The notes beneath the pieces are model-generated. The model saw only the letters and a program-made list of their open reading frames with translations, made no database searches and was not told the DNA's origin. Made by a program: the position numbers and the translations under genes. 64,000 nucleotides of DNA from positions 1,302,001 to 1,366,000 of the forward strand of contig OZ025789.1 of assembly GCA_964019425.1 (NCBI GenBank). The letters run 5' to 3'. The stretch is from Flectonema sp. DT1601 (lineage: Eukaryota > Euglenozoa > Diplonemea > Diplonemida > Diplonemidae). This document shows, in pieces, positions 34,493 to 45,718 of this stretch (position 1 is the first letter of the stretch; the number at the start of each line of letters is the position of its first letter).

Positions 34493-36218
34493 ACAGATCT
34501 TTCAAACTAAAATACACGATTGATTTAGGGAAGAAAACTTTGATTTATTTTATTTTGTTTTGTCAATCTCCTTGTCTCCCCTATTCATCTTTTTTTTTTT
34601 TTTTAAATTAAACCCTCTCTCCATATGCGTTGCCTTTTAAATAATTAAACTGCTGCTCAGCACCTGAGATAGGAATAAGTTTTTACAGAAGCTGCATTGG
34701 AGGAAAATTATTTCCTTGTTATGCTGGTTGATCAATTCGGAGGGGGAGGGAAAAAAAAAAAAAAAAAATCACTTGTAGTAGTTTTTAATCCCAATTTTTA
34801 GTTCCTTCGATTTGCCGTCAGCTGTTAATGTGTTTGTTTTTTTTTGTTTTTTTTAATAAAAAAAAAAAAAAAAACCATTGGCGACATCCCATTGCTGGAT
34901 GTGGCAATTACCTAGTGTTTTTTATTATTATTATATTGTTTTTTTTTGTCGGAGAAGAAACTATTCAGATTGAAAGCCGGTATTTCTTGTGGTTATGATT
35001 TATTTTCCCCGTACGACAGGATTTTGTCTGCGTTCAACGAAATAAAGGGCTAATCTGAATGGTTTTTTTTTTTTTTTTTTTTTTGAATGTATGTGTCGCC
35101 TTCGGGAATTTAAAAAAAAAAACTAAATTAGTATTTAATATAATTACTATTGGTATTAAAAATACGCATGCATGAAGCACATTGTCCTTTCATATATCAG
35201 TTGCGTTTAAAAAAAAAAAAAAAAACAAAGAAAAAAAAAAATAAAGAACAGTTTTTTTTTTTTTTTTTCGCATGGCCGCAAGGCTTTCTAGCTGCCGATG
35301 TGTATTGATTATTTTGTGAGGAAAATATTCGCAAAATCTCTCTACAAAAAAACTGTCTTCCCAACGTTTCATTTTTTTTTAAATTTTTTAATTTTTTTTT
35401 TTTTTTTTATTCCCCCTCATTTCGTAGGTTCTGATACTTTTGAGCCAAGTTGTTTACTGATGGGCGATAAAAGAACCGACTAATAGCGTATAGTGAGTGA
35501 CTAAATGTATTCTTTATTTTTAGAATAATATTTGGCATTAAAAAAAAAAAAAAAAAAAGGGTTCTCCAACTGCCCTCCTGCAAGTGGAAAACAATAAAAA
35601 CTGTAACAAATAACCTTTTTTTATCCAACAACAACAACAGAAAAAGAAGAAGAATGGGATTTTTCTATTTTTTTCCCCCGTTCTTTCCCCACCGAGGAAA
35701 CCTAAAAAGCTGTAACGGCCTACATGGCGAAACTATTTCAGCTTTAAGCAGCAGGGTATCAATTTGCTCTCAGTGATGATCTCGTCTGTTGTTTCTTAGG
35801 CTACTTATATTTTATTACTGTGATCTGTCGGGCAGATAGGTTCTGACTTTATTCAACTCCCAGTTGGTCATTTTACAAAGACTCTGTAAAATTGATTGAC
35901 TACATCCGAAATACAAAAAAAAAAGAACAACAAAGTCAATTAAGTGGTAGTGTAGAGAATTTTTCTTTCTTTTTTTTTTTTCTTTCTTTGCTAATATCTA
36001 AGAGACTCAAAATAAGGAGATTTAAACGGCCATTCTATAAAGTTAACTTCAGTTTAGTACAAAAAAAAAAAAAAAAAAAAAAAAAAAAGAAAAACTTCGT
36101 CATTAATTATAAAGCACTACTTCCTTGTGGAGGATGATTTGCTTATTTTTTTCATTTAAGCTACAAAAAAAAAAAAATAATATTTTTTTTTATATATTGT
36201 AGTCAGAATTTACATCAA
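34493..36218. other. Intergenic stretch with an intact R3 repeat
   Basis: No gene is supported. It contains many homopolymers, among them A runs near 34751, 34857 and 36061 (about 28 bases), and the best-preserved R3 element at 34961-35062. Short open frames are translations of A/T runs. It ends in a tatattgtag acceptor (36201-36202). Confidence 0.6.
34961..35062. repeat. Repeat R3, copy C (complete, MITE-like)
   Basis: About 100 bases with terminal inverted repeats ctattcagattgaaagcc at the left and gggctaatctgaatgg at the right. It is flanked left by agaaga and right by poly(T), which extends the imperfect symmetry (gaaac against gtttt). The interior shares gacagg and ctgcgttcaacga with copy B. 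Non-coding. A non-autonomous foldback DNA element is the likeliest reading. Confidence 0.78.
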
Positions 36219-37619
36219 ATGCGTGTGTGCTACTCACGTAGATGTCATTCACTTATTTATCTCGTCATTATTTTCATCCAACAGTTAGATATATGTCAGA
36301 TGGTATTGTGTCGACATGGTGCTCTTGTAGATCTTTGCGGATTTTGTCCAGCTGTTGGAGACTGTGACGTCAGCACCCAACCCGGTAGCGAAGAATTCAA
36401 TATTTCAAAATCATTAGGCAGTGCTATGACTGAAAGTTCTCTTTATTCAGAAGTATGCGAAGAAACTCATAGGAGAAGATGTAGAGAACATTACAAGCTT
36501 CATACGGTTACTCCTGTTGAACATGCTGCTACTCATAACGCGACACCAATTACTCGAATTATTGAATCAAAGAAAGTTGTGAGAAAGCCTCCTGGCCCAC
36601 CACTGTCAGCCATCCCTCCACCTCTAGCAGCCACGCCAATCCCCCAGAGGTTTTCACAGCAGAGGAAGGTCCGTAAGAGAACCACAACACCACCTCAAAA
36701 GGGAGAAATCGCAACTCAAACAAGTGTTGTGTGGAAGGATGTTGAAAACAGGGAATCACAGTTAAAAAAAGAAAAACAAATAAACAGTGAACATGAAAAG
36801 CGTTTAGGTGCTGCTGTTTCACAAGCCCTAGACCACATGATGAAAGCAGAAGGTGCAGCAGATAAAGCGAACTCGATGTTTGAGGCTGCTGTTAATTTAA
36901 TGAAGGATGTTCATCTTCAGCAACCAACAATAGTCCAGCAACCAGTCCCGTACCCAGTGCCTATACCGCAGCCATCTCCACAGCAAATTGTGACTCATGC
37001 AGTACAGCACTATCCCATACCTGTTCCTATACAAGAAGTTGTAGTGCAACCTGCAATCACGCAACCTGTAGTTGACCCAATTCATTTTACTGATAAAGAT
37101 TTTGTTATTGACAGGCTTCGAAACAGAATGAGTCGCAGTAGTAAAATTAGCAATGCGAGTACGGAAAAGGAATCCCATGACAGGCCTATGTTTGGAGCAC
37201 CTCCTCTACGATATCATCAACAGCAACATCGGCAGCAGCAAAGTCAAATTGCGCAGCAGAAACGTGCTGTTTCGCGTCCGCAAACAAACACAGTGGCAGG
37301 CAAACTAGCTACAGTCAAGATTAAAAGACGTAGCGAAGCTGACTCCACAACCATCCCGTCTGAAATTCCAGACTATCAAGAAGTCGATAGTGATCATTAT
37401 TCAGTTCCTGTCATTGACTTCCGTTCAGATCACATCACTCCCCGAAACTCTGCGACTCCAATAAGCAAGGAAGCGCTTGAGTATCACGCTCGTCTGAGCA
37501 ACCGAACAGAAGACACGTTACCTCCCATTGAACAGAATGACTCGAAATTCTGGTCTGCATTCTTAAACGAGTGGAAGAAAGGAACCGCTGAAGCAGACAA
37601 ACCTTACTACCGTAGCTAA
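36219..37619 (+). CDS. Proline/glutamine-rich protein of unknown function
   Basis: 466 aa if translation starts at 36219. The first 20 residues are hydrophobic, then a Cys-rich segment (about residues 30-50), a Pro-rich stretch (residues about 123-145), a short helical region (about 185-230) and a V/P/I/Q-rich tract of V-P-Y-P-V-P-I-P type near 245-285. A polar, Gln-rich tail ends in F-W-S-A-F-L-N-E-W-K. No known domain was recognised. An alternative start is Met28 (36300): it lies just after a second acceptor-like site (atgtcag, ending 36299), and starting there removes the hydrophobic leader. The layout suggests an unstructured scaffold or cytoskeletal adaptor, but that is inference. It lies upstream of another small protein of unknown function. 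Confidence 0.75.
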   Translation: MRVCYSRRCHSLIYLVIIFIQQLDICQMVLCRHGALVDLCGFCPAVGDCDVSTQPGSEEFNISKSLGSAMTESSLYSEVCEETHRRRCREHYKLHTVTPVEHAATHNATPITRIIESKKVVRKPPGPPLSAIPPPLAATPIPQRFSQQRKVRKRTTTPPQKGEIATQTSVVWKDVENRESQLKKEKQINSEHEKRLGAAVSQALDHMMKAEGAADKANSMFEAAVNLMKDVHLQQPTIVQQPVPYPVPIPQPSPQQIVTHAVQHYPIPVPIQEVVVQPAITQPVVDPIHFTDKDFVIDRLRNRMSRSSKISNASTEKESHDRPMFGAPPLRYHQQQHRQQQSQIAQQKRAVSRPQTNTVAGKLATVKIKRRSEADSTTIPSEIPDYQEVDSDHYSVPVIDFRSDHITPRNSATPISKEALEYHARLSNRTEDTLPPIEQNDSKFWSAFLNEWKKGTAEADKPYYRS

Positions 37620-37981
37620 CGTATCCTCACGGTAGGTGATGACTTAACGTCGTCCGCTACGAAACTTGTTTAAATAATTAGTGCTTTACTGTATCTTGTG
37701 TTGAGCGTTTGTTTCTTATTGGTACTGACATTGTATAGATATTATGGTTGTTAAAGAAAACGTAATTTCTTTTTTTTTTTTTTTTCTTGTATTAAACTTA
37801 TATAAAAATATAAAAAAAACCTCGTCTTGCGCTTGGGGCATTGCCCGAGATAGATTCTGCACAGAAGAGGAAAAGAAAGAAAGGAAAAAAAAAATAAAAA
37901 AATAAATAGATTATTTTTAATTTTTTTGTTTTTCAGATTCGGTACTCATCAAAGCTTGTGATACTTAGCTGATTGTACGTC

Positions 37982-38012
<31 letters not shown>

Positions 38013-38067
38013 GATCTTCAAAAAATAATTATTTATCTTAGTTGTTACAGCCCCTCTCTTATTTATA
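37620..38067. other. Intergenic spacer
   Basis: No gene is seen. It includes a poly(A) run of about 28 bases ending near 38010 and a gttgttacag acceptor at 38049-38050 before the next ATG. Confidence 0.6.
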
Positions 38068-38739
38068 ATGTCATTGTTACGAAGTTTATTCGCACAGTGT
38101 CGGTACTTTCGAAGTAGTATGGGAAGAGGTGGTGGTAGAACCGAAGTAAAGGATAATTACGCTGAATACATGGCGTTAGAATCACAGAAACTACTATCTA
38201 ATCACGGAATGGATAAGTTACAGTTAGAATTGAGTCACAACGTTTCTCCAATTGCGAAGCTTCGACTAACTCACTACAACCCTGAAGAAGAATTAACGTT
38301 ATCGAGGAGATTAGAGAAACGTGAAGAGAATGCTTTAAGAACAAGAATGAAAGACTTGGAAAGAAGTTCTCATCAAGCTGTATTCAAACAAGCTCGTAAA
38401 TTAGAAAAACATCAAAATAGGCTCAAGAGTCTTGTATTAAATAAGTACCCAGGGTCTAGAGACTACGTCAGATATGTCAGTTGTGAAGGAATGCCTGCCG
38501 ACCAAACTTTAGCAGGCGCCATGAGAGAGAAGGTGACTGCCGCAACATCTCCGACGGAATTTATCCAAAAAATGAAGAATCCGGGTTCTCGTGAATATGA
38601 ACAGACACGTGGAATGGGTTATGCTGCTGCTCGTCAGCAGCGTGCTGCTGAGAACCATCTCAGTAATAAACTTCTGAATCGTCCTCCTGAACACGTCCCT
38701 AGTCACGGAGTGACATCTGGTACTCATAGTTTTAGGTAG
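38068..38739 (+). CDS. Small basic protein of unknown function, possible mitochondrial leader
   Basis: 223 aa. The first 17 residues contain Arg, Ser and hydrophobics with no acidic residue, a composition compatible with a mitochondrial targeting peptide. A second Met at residue 18 (M-G-R-G-G-G) could instead start a shorter cytosolic form. The middle (about residues 70-125) is a charged helix with repeated Arg, Lys and Glu. The remainder is polar and rich in Ala, Arg and Gln. No family was recognised. The ATG lies 17 bases after an acceptor (38049-38050). It sits between the proline-rich protein and the SAM-domain protein. Steady codon use across 224 codons without homopolymers supports a real gene. 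Confidence 0.7.
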   Translation: MSLLRSLFAQCRYFRSSMGRGGGRTEVKDNYAEYMALESQKLLSNHGMDKLQLELSHNVSPIAKLRLTHYNPEEELTLSRRLEKREENALRTRMKDLERSSHQAVFKQARKLEKHQNRLKSLVLNKYPGSRDYVRYVSCEGMPADQTLAGAMREKVTAATSPTEFIQKMKNPGSREYEQTRGMGYAAARQQRAAENHLSNKLLNRPPEHVPSHGVTSGTHSFR

Positions 38740-39028
38740 TCGTTAAGACCTAGACACAGGAAATTATTACCATACTCTTCAATGTTTTGAAGCTCTAACT
38801 GGTTCTTTATCGCCACCTGTCGTAAGACTTTGTTGTCATCATCTAAAGCAGTGTTTGTATAACATAGAACAGCTGATCTCGTGTAGCACGATTCGAAGTA
38901 TTTACTTTTCGTGAGTAATATTTATAGTGGTAGTTGTTGGTTTATAGTTTTTTTAAAATATCTTTTTTTTTTTTTTTTTTTTGTATCAGGTGCGGCAAGA
39001 ATTAATAAAAAGGGAGAAGGGGTTAAAA

Positions 39029-42000
39029 ATGCCGAGCTACCGCGGGGCTATGGAGCTGGCTCCGGATTTTGAGGAGACAGAAATCATTTCTTCGATATTC
39101 GTAAATCCGATCGGAACACAACCAACAAAGCACCAAGTCGTACCAGATAGGTCTCTTCAACCTAATGAAGATCCTCAAAGAAGAGGAATTCTAACTCCAC
39201 CATCAATCAGAGCGTCTGAGTTCACAACGTTAGTTTCTTGCAATACTCCTATTGGGAGTTATTTGTCGTCTTTGAGGTTAGAAATGTACACAAGTAAGAT
39301 GAAACAAGAAGGCTATGACGAAGCTGGTGACTTAGAAGGAATGTGTAAGGATGAATTGATTGAGATTGGGGTTAAAGCTGGACACGCACAGAGGATTTTA
39401 AATGCATTGAGAATTGGATTAGATCAGCATCCAGTGTTATCACCACCAACACTGCAGTCTACTACAGCAACTACTAATATTGTACCGCAACCGATGTTTG
39501 ATGAATCGGAAAGAGAAGCTTCATTCTCACCAGTAGCTATATCTGAGTTCTCTGTAGATGCTGGATGTGTTAGCGCTGCTCCAGAACCAGACTATCAATT
39601 GATCAGTGCTAACTTAGCTGATGCTTTATCAGCTGATCAGTATCTTCTAATGTCTACGATAATAAAATCTAATCTCAAGTCTCAGCATGACTACAATTCG
39701 GTCTCTCATTTCTTCCCTAAAAAACGATTCAACGGAATTCTTCACAAAGCCTTAGAAGAACTCCCTGCGCAAAGGTTAGACAATATAAAAGAACATTTTA
39801 GTGAGGTTGGAATTGTTGTTGATTGGACGAAAAAACAAACAGCACCACCACCTCAACCACCAGCACCTGTTCGACGTGATTCTGTGAGTAGTGTTGTAAG
39901 TATGAAGAGAAGTGATAGTGCTAAACAGCATGAAATGGATTTAATAAATCAAATTAAGTCTCTCGAGGAAAGCCTTCGTGAAAAAGAGAGAGACCACGCA
40001 ATAGAAATGGACAAGGCAAGAGATCGTGACACGGAATATGAACGTGTCATTACTTCACTGAAAGCAGACTCCAATCAAACAACTGAACTTGAAGCAAAAG
40101 TATCACAGCTGACTTCTGAGCTGTCTCACAGAGATAATCAAATTACTGATCTCAGTGACAAACTTGAGAAGGCTGCAGCCGCTAGCTCAAATAGTGAACA
40201 GCAGCAGTTTCAATTTCCTAGTCACTTCGTTGACTATCAAAGCTCGTTATTCAATTCCTTCACTGCTGCTCTTTCACGATTAGCGAAGATATCTTTTGAA
40301 GCAGAGTACACAACTAGCGAAGTGCTTCTCAATTCAAACACAGAGATTTCTAATCTGAAAACCCAACTTGCTGAATCTGTCGCAGCCGCAGCCGCTGCAG
40401 CAGCTGATGCAGCAGCTGATGCGAGGAGTGAAAAGTCCGACAAAAGTTCAAAAAGTTCAAAAAGTAGTAAAAGCGATTCCAGCAAGAAACGTAAAGACAA
40501 GAAGAAAGCAAAGAAGGAAAAGGAGGAGCAGGAACCAGAGGAGGAGCAGCAAGAACCAAACGAAGATGTAAAGGTCTCGAAAGAAATTCCTGAGGAACCA
40601 GCAAGTCCAGAACCCGAAGAGGAAGAAAAATCACCAACCGAACCAGAACCAGAATCAGAACCAGAACCAGAACCAGAACCGAAAGCAGCTGAAGAAAAAC
40701 AATCGGAACCTGAAGAGGAGGAAGCTCCAAAACAAAACGTGCCATCAGAAGAAGAAGAGCAAGCAAAAGAAGAATCGGAGGAGGAACCAGCACAGGAAGA
40801 ACCACCAAAAGAAGAACCACAGGAAGAGGAACCGGAACCTGCGCAGGAGCAACCAAAAGAATCGGAAGCAGCAGACGATGAGGAAGAGGAAGAGGAAGAA
40901 GACCACTTCAAACGACCGTCTGACCTCGTTCTTGATTTCGCCCTTGATGCCTTCTCTCAAACATTCAACTGTCTTGTTCCAACCCGTCCGTGGAGCGATC
41001 ACATTAAGATGTGGAAAACACTCTGCGAGAAACAAGAGGGTGCCGTATTTGAAGATTGGGCCAAGGCACCATTCCCTGGATTACTGAAGTACAGAATAAC
41101 TCAATTCTACTCAATGACACCTGCTGGAGGAGGAAACGCAGAAGGTCTCACAGGTAAGATAATGGCAGGTGCTAGGACAATGGAAGTATTAACAGAAGAG
41201 CTTTGTGCTAAATATCCAGAACCAGGTACTTTAGAATGTTGGCAAGGTGACTATCCATCAGCTCTACGAGACGAAGATTCTATCGATTTGGTGTTTCAAG
41301 TACTGAGAGAGCAATTGTCTGGTAAGACAGGAGAAGTCGGAGAAGTCCACAAACAAGTGTTGTACCGAAAGATGTCACTTGAGAATGCTCTTCAGAAACT
41401 CTCTGAATTGGAGGACGTTGATATCAATCCCAGCCACTGGTTAGCGAGAAATCCTAAAAGCTGTATTAAATACATTCTAATGAAATTCTTTGAACAACAC
41501 CGAGTTGAAGATGAACATAACATTGACCACTTTAAACAAGAAACAGAAGAAGCAATAAAACAATTATCAGAAGAGTTCGCCTTTCATGATCTTATGGCAA
41601 AGCTTTGCCAAGAGAGAAGTGAGATGGGTGCGTCAATTGCTTTGTGGCAGGGAGCGTTTCCGTTGGCGTTACAAAAAGAATTTGATTTCAAGCAATGGCT
41701 ACTTGAAAGATCCATACCAGAAGACAAGGATATCGACTACAATGAAATCCTAGGCCTAGCCACCTCTGAGGGAGATGTTCTCGACAACATGTGGTATAAA
41801 TATGAACAAAGTTGGCAACTTAGTGACGAACATTTCCATTTTATGAGATTTCCGTTGGTAGTTAGGTTTACATTAGATGCGTTTTATATTTCCTTTGCTC
41901 CTGAGAAGCTTACTTTAGTGTATGATCTGGTTAAAAAGATATGTGACGATCCCGACCCAGAACAAAGACTTCATGCAATCCTCGGTAGAATGGTTCAAAA

Positions 42001-42295
42001 CTATGGAGAGCAAGGTGCTAAACTACCAGACTGGCAATACACAGATCAACACGATCCTCTTGGGCCTACAGAATACTTTTACAAGAGATTTTTTGAGCTT
42101 CAGTACGAAGGTGCAGCCGAGGAACACTTACAAAAGGTTCCTCAGTTAGTACAAGCTGTTGCTAAGGCTGGTAGAGAACAGTCATTCGAAGTTAAAATGA
42201 ATCAACTTGCTGCGATGTACGAAAAAGAACAATTTCGAATTCCGATTGAGGACTGGGACGGTGAGTATCCATTTGCTCTTCGTGATGGATGGTAG
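39029..42295 (+). CDS. SAM-domain scaffold with acidic linker and repeated C-terminal WxGxYPxAL module
   Basis: 1088 aa from the ATG at 39029; an upstream open extension crosses the gtatcag acceptor (38988-38989) and starts at a non-ATG codon. Residues about 65-130 form a SAM domain (Y-L-S-S-L-R-L-E-M-Y and the G-V-K-A-G-H-A-Q-R-I-L helix), a protein-protein or RNA interaction fold. A helical coiled coil spans about 290-460. Next comes an Ala-rich run, a Lys/Ser run and a Glu/Pro-rich linker (about 490-625) with a six-base repeat in the DNA (near 40640-40680). The last 460 residues are folded and carry three copies of a W-x-G-x-Y/F-P-x-A-L motif (near residues 736, 871 and 1074), each at the end of a helical unit. 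I do not recognise this domain. A structural role, perhaps cytoskeletal, is inferred. Confidence 0.87.
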   Translation: MPSYRGAMELAPDFEETEIISSIFVNPIGTQPTKHQVVPDRSLQPNEDPQRRGILTPPSIRASEFTTLVSCNTPIGSYLSSLRLEMYTSKMKQEGYDEAGDLEGMCKDELIEIGVKAGHAQRILNALRIGLDQHPVLSPPTLQSTTATTNIVPQPMFDESEREASFSPVAISEFSVDAGCVSAAPEPDYQLISANLADALSADQYLLMSTIIKSNLKSQHDYNSVSHFFPKKRFNGILHKALEELPAQRLDNIKEHFSEVGIVVDWTKKQTAPPPQPPAPVRRDSVSSVVSMKRSDSAKQHEMDLINQIKSLEESLREKERDHAIEMDKARDRDTEYERVITSLKADSNQTTELEAKVSQLTSELSHRDNQITDLSDKLEKAAAASSNSEQQQFQFPSHFVDYQSSLFNSFTAALSRLAKISFEAEYTTSEVLLNSNTEISNLKTQLAESVAAAAAAAADAAADARSEKSDKSSKSSKSSKSDSSKKRKDKKKAKKEKEEQEPEEEQQEPNEDVKVSKEIPEEPASPEPEEEEKSPTEPEPESEPEPEPEPKAAEEKQSEPEEEEAPKQNVPSEEEEQAKEESEEEPAQEEPPKEEPQEEEPEPAQEQPKESEAADDEEEEEEEDHFKRPSDLVLDFALDAFSQTFNCLVPTRPWSDHIKMWKTLCEKQEGAVFEDWAKAPFPGLLKYRITQFYSMTPAGGGNAEGLTGKIMAGARTMEVLTEELCAKYPEPGTLECWQGDYPSALRDEDSIDLVFQVLREQLSGKTGEVGEVHKQVLYRKMSLENALQKLSELEDVDINPSHWLARNPKSCIKYILMKFFEQHRVEDEHNIDHFKQETEEAIKQLSEEFAFHDLMAKLCQERSEMGASIALWQGAFPLALQKEFDFKQWLLERSIPEDKDIDYNEILGLATSEGDVLDNMWYKYEQSWQLSDEHFHFMRFPLVVRFTLDAFYISFAPEKLTLVYDLVKKICDDPDPEQRLHAILGRMVQNYGEQGAKLPDWQYTDQHDPLGPTEYFYKRFFELQYEGAAEEHLQKVPQLVQAVAKAGREQSFEVKMNQLAAMYEKEQFRIPIEDWDGEYPFALRDGW

Positions 42296-42708
42296 AAAGC
42301 AGTGACACCTTTGAAGTGTATTTTTTCTTTCTTATTTTTTTCCCCTGTCTCTTTCTCTCCCTCTTCTCTTTCCTGTACGAAAATAACAATAATAATGTTC
42401 TCGTGATTTTACGAATAGATGAACCATATTTTAATTAGAAAAAAAAAAAAGAAGAAAAAAACCTAAAGAAAAATAAAGAAGGAACAAGAAGAAACAGAAA
42501 ACTGTATTGTAGTGAACGTGTTATTTTAAGAAGAAATAGTGAACAGCGAAATTTCACATTTGTGTCCAACAGGAGTAGTTATATATTATAATTTATGGGG
42601 GTCTGAGGACACATGTAGATGACGGTGTGGCTCTTTCTCGTTCGCATTCTTTATTATATTAGATGGTACAATTATTTTATAAAACAGGGGATTTCAATGG
42701 TGTAGAAT
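42296..42708. other. Intergenic spacer and short leader
   Basis: No gene is seen. It ends in an aaaacag acceptor (42686-42687). Between it and the gene start is one two-codon upstream ATG reading frame (atggtgtag), which could mildly reduce translation. Confidence 0.6.
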
Positions 42709-45388
42709 ATGGAAATTGACAGGACTCTTCCGCAATCACCAGCCCCAGGAACTGAGGGGCATAAGAGAGGAGGGAGTAGAGGAAGACTTTCACCCGCTAC
42801 ACCTGATCCTATCGGACCAGCTCAAAGAAGTATTTTAGCAAAGTTAGCACCGTCAAGAGGTCGTAGCCCATCACCAGTTGAGTTTAGAAACTTATCACCA
42901 GCCAGATGTTTCTCAAGTCAAAGAGGAAGACAAGCAGAGAGAACATCACAACCTCAAAAACAAAAACACAGTCATTCAAAGTGTTGTAAATCTCACAAGG
43001 ATGAAGCTGCGAATTCAAAAAAGAAACTTAGCTACTTAAGAAGTGAATTTATTTCTCTAAAAAACGAAGTTGAAGGAATCAGAGATGCAAAAGACTCCGT
43101 TATCAAGACTTTACAACAAGAGATTACCCAACTTAAGAATACCTGCAGTCAAGCCAACAACGAAGAGGAAATATTAAAACTAAAAGAAAACAACAAAGAA
43201 AATGAAGCAGCTTTACATAAACAAATCAACCAGCTGAAACAGAGTAAGAGAGATGCACTTATTGAAGCAGAAGATATCCTTCAGGATAAACTAAATAAAA
43301 TTAAAAAAGAAAATTCAAATCACCTAGACGATGAAATATTTAAAGCAACTGACAAACTAACGGAAGAGTTAACCACAGCACAGGAGGAAATTAAAAATCT
43401 TCAAAAAACCAACTCTGAAGCTTTAGGTATTCAAAACAATCTGCAGCAAGAACTCTCCCAAGCTACTGAAGAGATGAAAGCCTCTCAGAGAACATGTGAC
43501 TCACTACAAGAAGATATTGATAACTTACAAATTAAACATAAAGAGGATATAGATGAGGTCAGAAATGAAAATCAAGAAGTAATCGACGACATGAATTCAA
43601 GAATAAGTGAACTAGAAAAGGATGTCGCAAAGGAAGGAGGAAAGGCTGGAGAATTAGAGATTGAACTTTCTGAAACCAGAAATGCTGTTTCTGAATCAGA
43701 AACACGTATTCAAGGTTATAAGGATGATTTGATTGCAAAGGATGAACAGATAGCAAACACTGAATCAACAGTTGACTCACTACACCAGGAACACAGTCAA
43801 CAAATTCAAAATCTTCGATCGAACCACGACACTGAAATCACATCTCTCCAACAGTCTCTCACATCAGTCAGCAGTCAGCTAACTGTAATGAGATCATCTC
43901 TTGAAAGGGAACAACACAACGTTACTGAACTAAAAGAAAAACTCTCCGACAAAGAAGGTTCTCTCACTGCTCTTGAAGAAGAGGTTAACGTCACTCACGT
44001 ATGTCTTTCTTTTTTGATTCACAATTAGAATAATAAAACCTTTGATTCCCCGTTCTTAGTGTAATTAATCAAAAACAGGGATACAACCATCTCCTTGAAG
44101 AGCGTAATGAGGAATTTCAAAAAAGACTCAACAAAATGGAAGTATGTATTTCATAAAGTGTTTTCATAAGTAGGTGTCGTTGTTCTTTTTATCAAATAAT
44201 AAATATAACAACAATCAGACTCGACTCACTACTGCTACAGATCGTGAAAAACTGACTGGAACAGAAATGTCTGCTCGCGTAGAGGAATTGACGTCCGAAG
44301 TGGAAGAGTTGCGAGAAAATAAAAACGAACTCACAGCTGACAGAGAGAAGTCACTCGCGTTGTTCGATTCCCTGCAATCAAGATTCGAAACCAACGAAGA
44401 GCGACTGTCCCACACCGAACGTGACAATGAATCCATGAGACAAGAGTTGGAATTATTAAGACAGAAATCATCTGAAGCCGAGTCACTTGCCATTCGCTGT
44501 GAAGAACTCGAATCAGAAAAAGATGAACGTCATCGAACAGCTGAGGAACTCGGAAATCGAAATGAGGAACTTACAAATCAAGTCAACGAAGTTAATTATA
44601 AAAAAGGTGAACTAGAATCTGAAAGAAGACGACTACTTGAACGTGTTACTGGACTTGAAGTTGGTCAACAAGAACTTGCTCAACTACAAGCAAGACTTAG
44701 AAGTGATAATCAAAGATTATCTTCAGAATTAACAAGACGATCTGCAACTCCATTCGATCCAGAAACAGCTAAACAGGGAGCAATGGGACTCGATCTCGAT
44801 GCGAACACTTTAGTAATAACGAAAGTAATTCCTGGAGGTCCCTCACATGCAGCTGGTATGAAAAAAGGAGATAAAATTATCGGCATTAAAACAGAAACAG
44901 ACGACGCAGTAATCCCTATTGAGTGTGTTCACGTTCTCAGATCGACATTATCAATTGCTGGAGGTGTTAGTGAAGGATCTTCTGTTGATGTCGTAGTAGT
45001 TCGAAAAGGGATGAAAATTACATTTCAACTCCGACTTGTTAGAGATGATGGAAGTGTTGTAAATACAACAAAAAGACATTTGAAAGGACTTCGATCAGAA
45101 TTCCCTCACATTGATGTGAATAGAGTTGCGAAACTTGCAACTTCTGAAGCACATCTCCATGATGAACTTCTCAACCATTTGGGATCTGGTGATCACTTAG
45201 CAATTGAAGCTGTTCACGCTGGTCTACAATCACTTAATACTTCTTTAGGCATTCCATTGTTCTCGGCAGCAACGGTAAATAGTATTTATCCAAGAGATAG
45301 TTATACAGTTACTCCTTATGATTTATTAACACAGTTAAAAACTGTTTTTTACTCATCTCTCAGAGCACTTGAGCTGGGATCTCATTAG
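42709..45388 (+). CDS. Coiled-coil PDZ protein (three exons)
   Basis: CDS joins 42709-43998, 44079-44141 and 44219-45388 (840 aa). All junctions are phase 0. The first 100 residues are basic and Ser/Pro-rich, with S-P and T-P sites and a Cys/His patch (S-K-C-C-K-S-H). From about residue 100 to 640 it is an almost unbroken coiled coil. A PDZ-like domain follows at about 650-730, with G-L-D-L as the probable carboxylate loop, G-G-P-S-H-A-A-G and K-K-G-D-K-I-I-G-I. A helical C-terminal part of about 110 residues is unassigned. The 21-codon middle exon continues the heptad pattern, strong support for the splice model. A structural scaffold is likely, perhaps of the cytoskeleton or flagellum. Its immediate neighbour is another scaffold-like gene. 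Confidence 0.88.
43999..44078 (+). other. Intron 1 of the coiled-coil PDZ gene (80 bp)
   Basis: Donor gtatgt, acceptor aaaaacag, phase 0. Read-through meets a stop after ten codons. Removal continues the coiled coil into exon 2. Confidence 0.9.
44142..44218 (+). other. Intron 2 of the coiled-coil PDZ gene (77 bp)
   Basis: Donor gtatgt, acceptor acaatcag, phase 0. It follows an exon of only 63 bases, so both introns must be removed to keep the frame. Confidence 0.9.
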
Positions 45389-45718
45389 AATGTTTATTTA
45401 TTTTTTTTTTTTGTCCCTTTTCCTTCTCCCCTCTGTTTGTTAATTTTTTTTTTCTGTCTGCAATTTCATTGAAAAAAAAACTAACAAACAATTCAACTGT
45501 ACATCCGATATTTTTTGTGATATAATAAAAAAAAAACCTTGTAATTTCTTTTTTTAACAAAAAAAAAAAAAAAAAAGCTGTTTAGACTTCGTTGTTGTTA
45601 TTTTTAAAAAAAAAAAAAAAACTTTAATGTTTTAAAGTTTTGTAGTAATTATAATATTATAAAGTTTTTTTTTAAATTTTTTTCTCAAATAGACGAAAAT
45701 TTAAAAAAAAATATTAAA
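45389..45718. other. Intergenic spacer
   Basis: Homopolymer-rich with no gene seen. It ends in tctcaaatag (acceptor 45691-45692), 26 bases before the next ATG. Confidence 0.6.

Noticed and set aside
38981-39028. Upstream extension of the SAM-domain protein
   Set aside because: It starts at a non-ATG codon inside the acceptor tract; the ATG at 39029 is the first after the acceptor.
40237-40911. A 224-codon minus-strand frame rich in Ser and Gly
   Set aside because: It is the mirror of the Glu/Pro/Lys-rich linker of the SAM-domain gene; its composition follows from the complementary codons.
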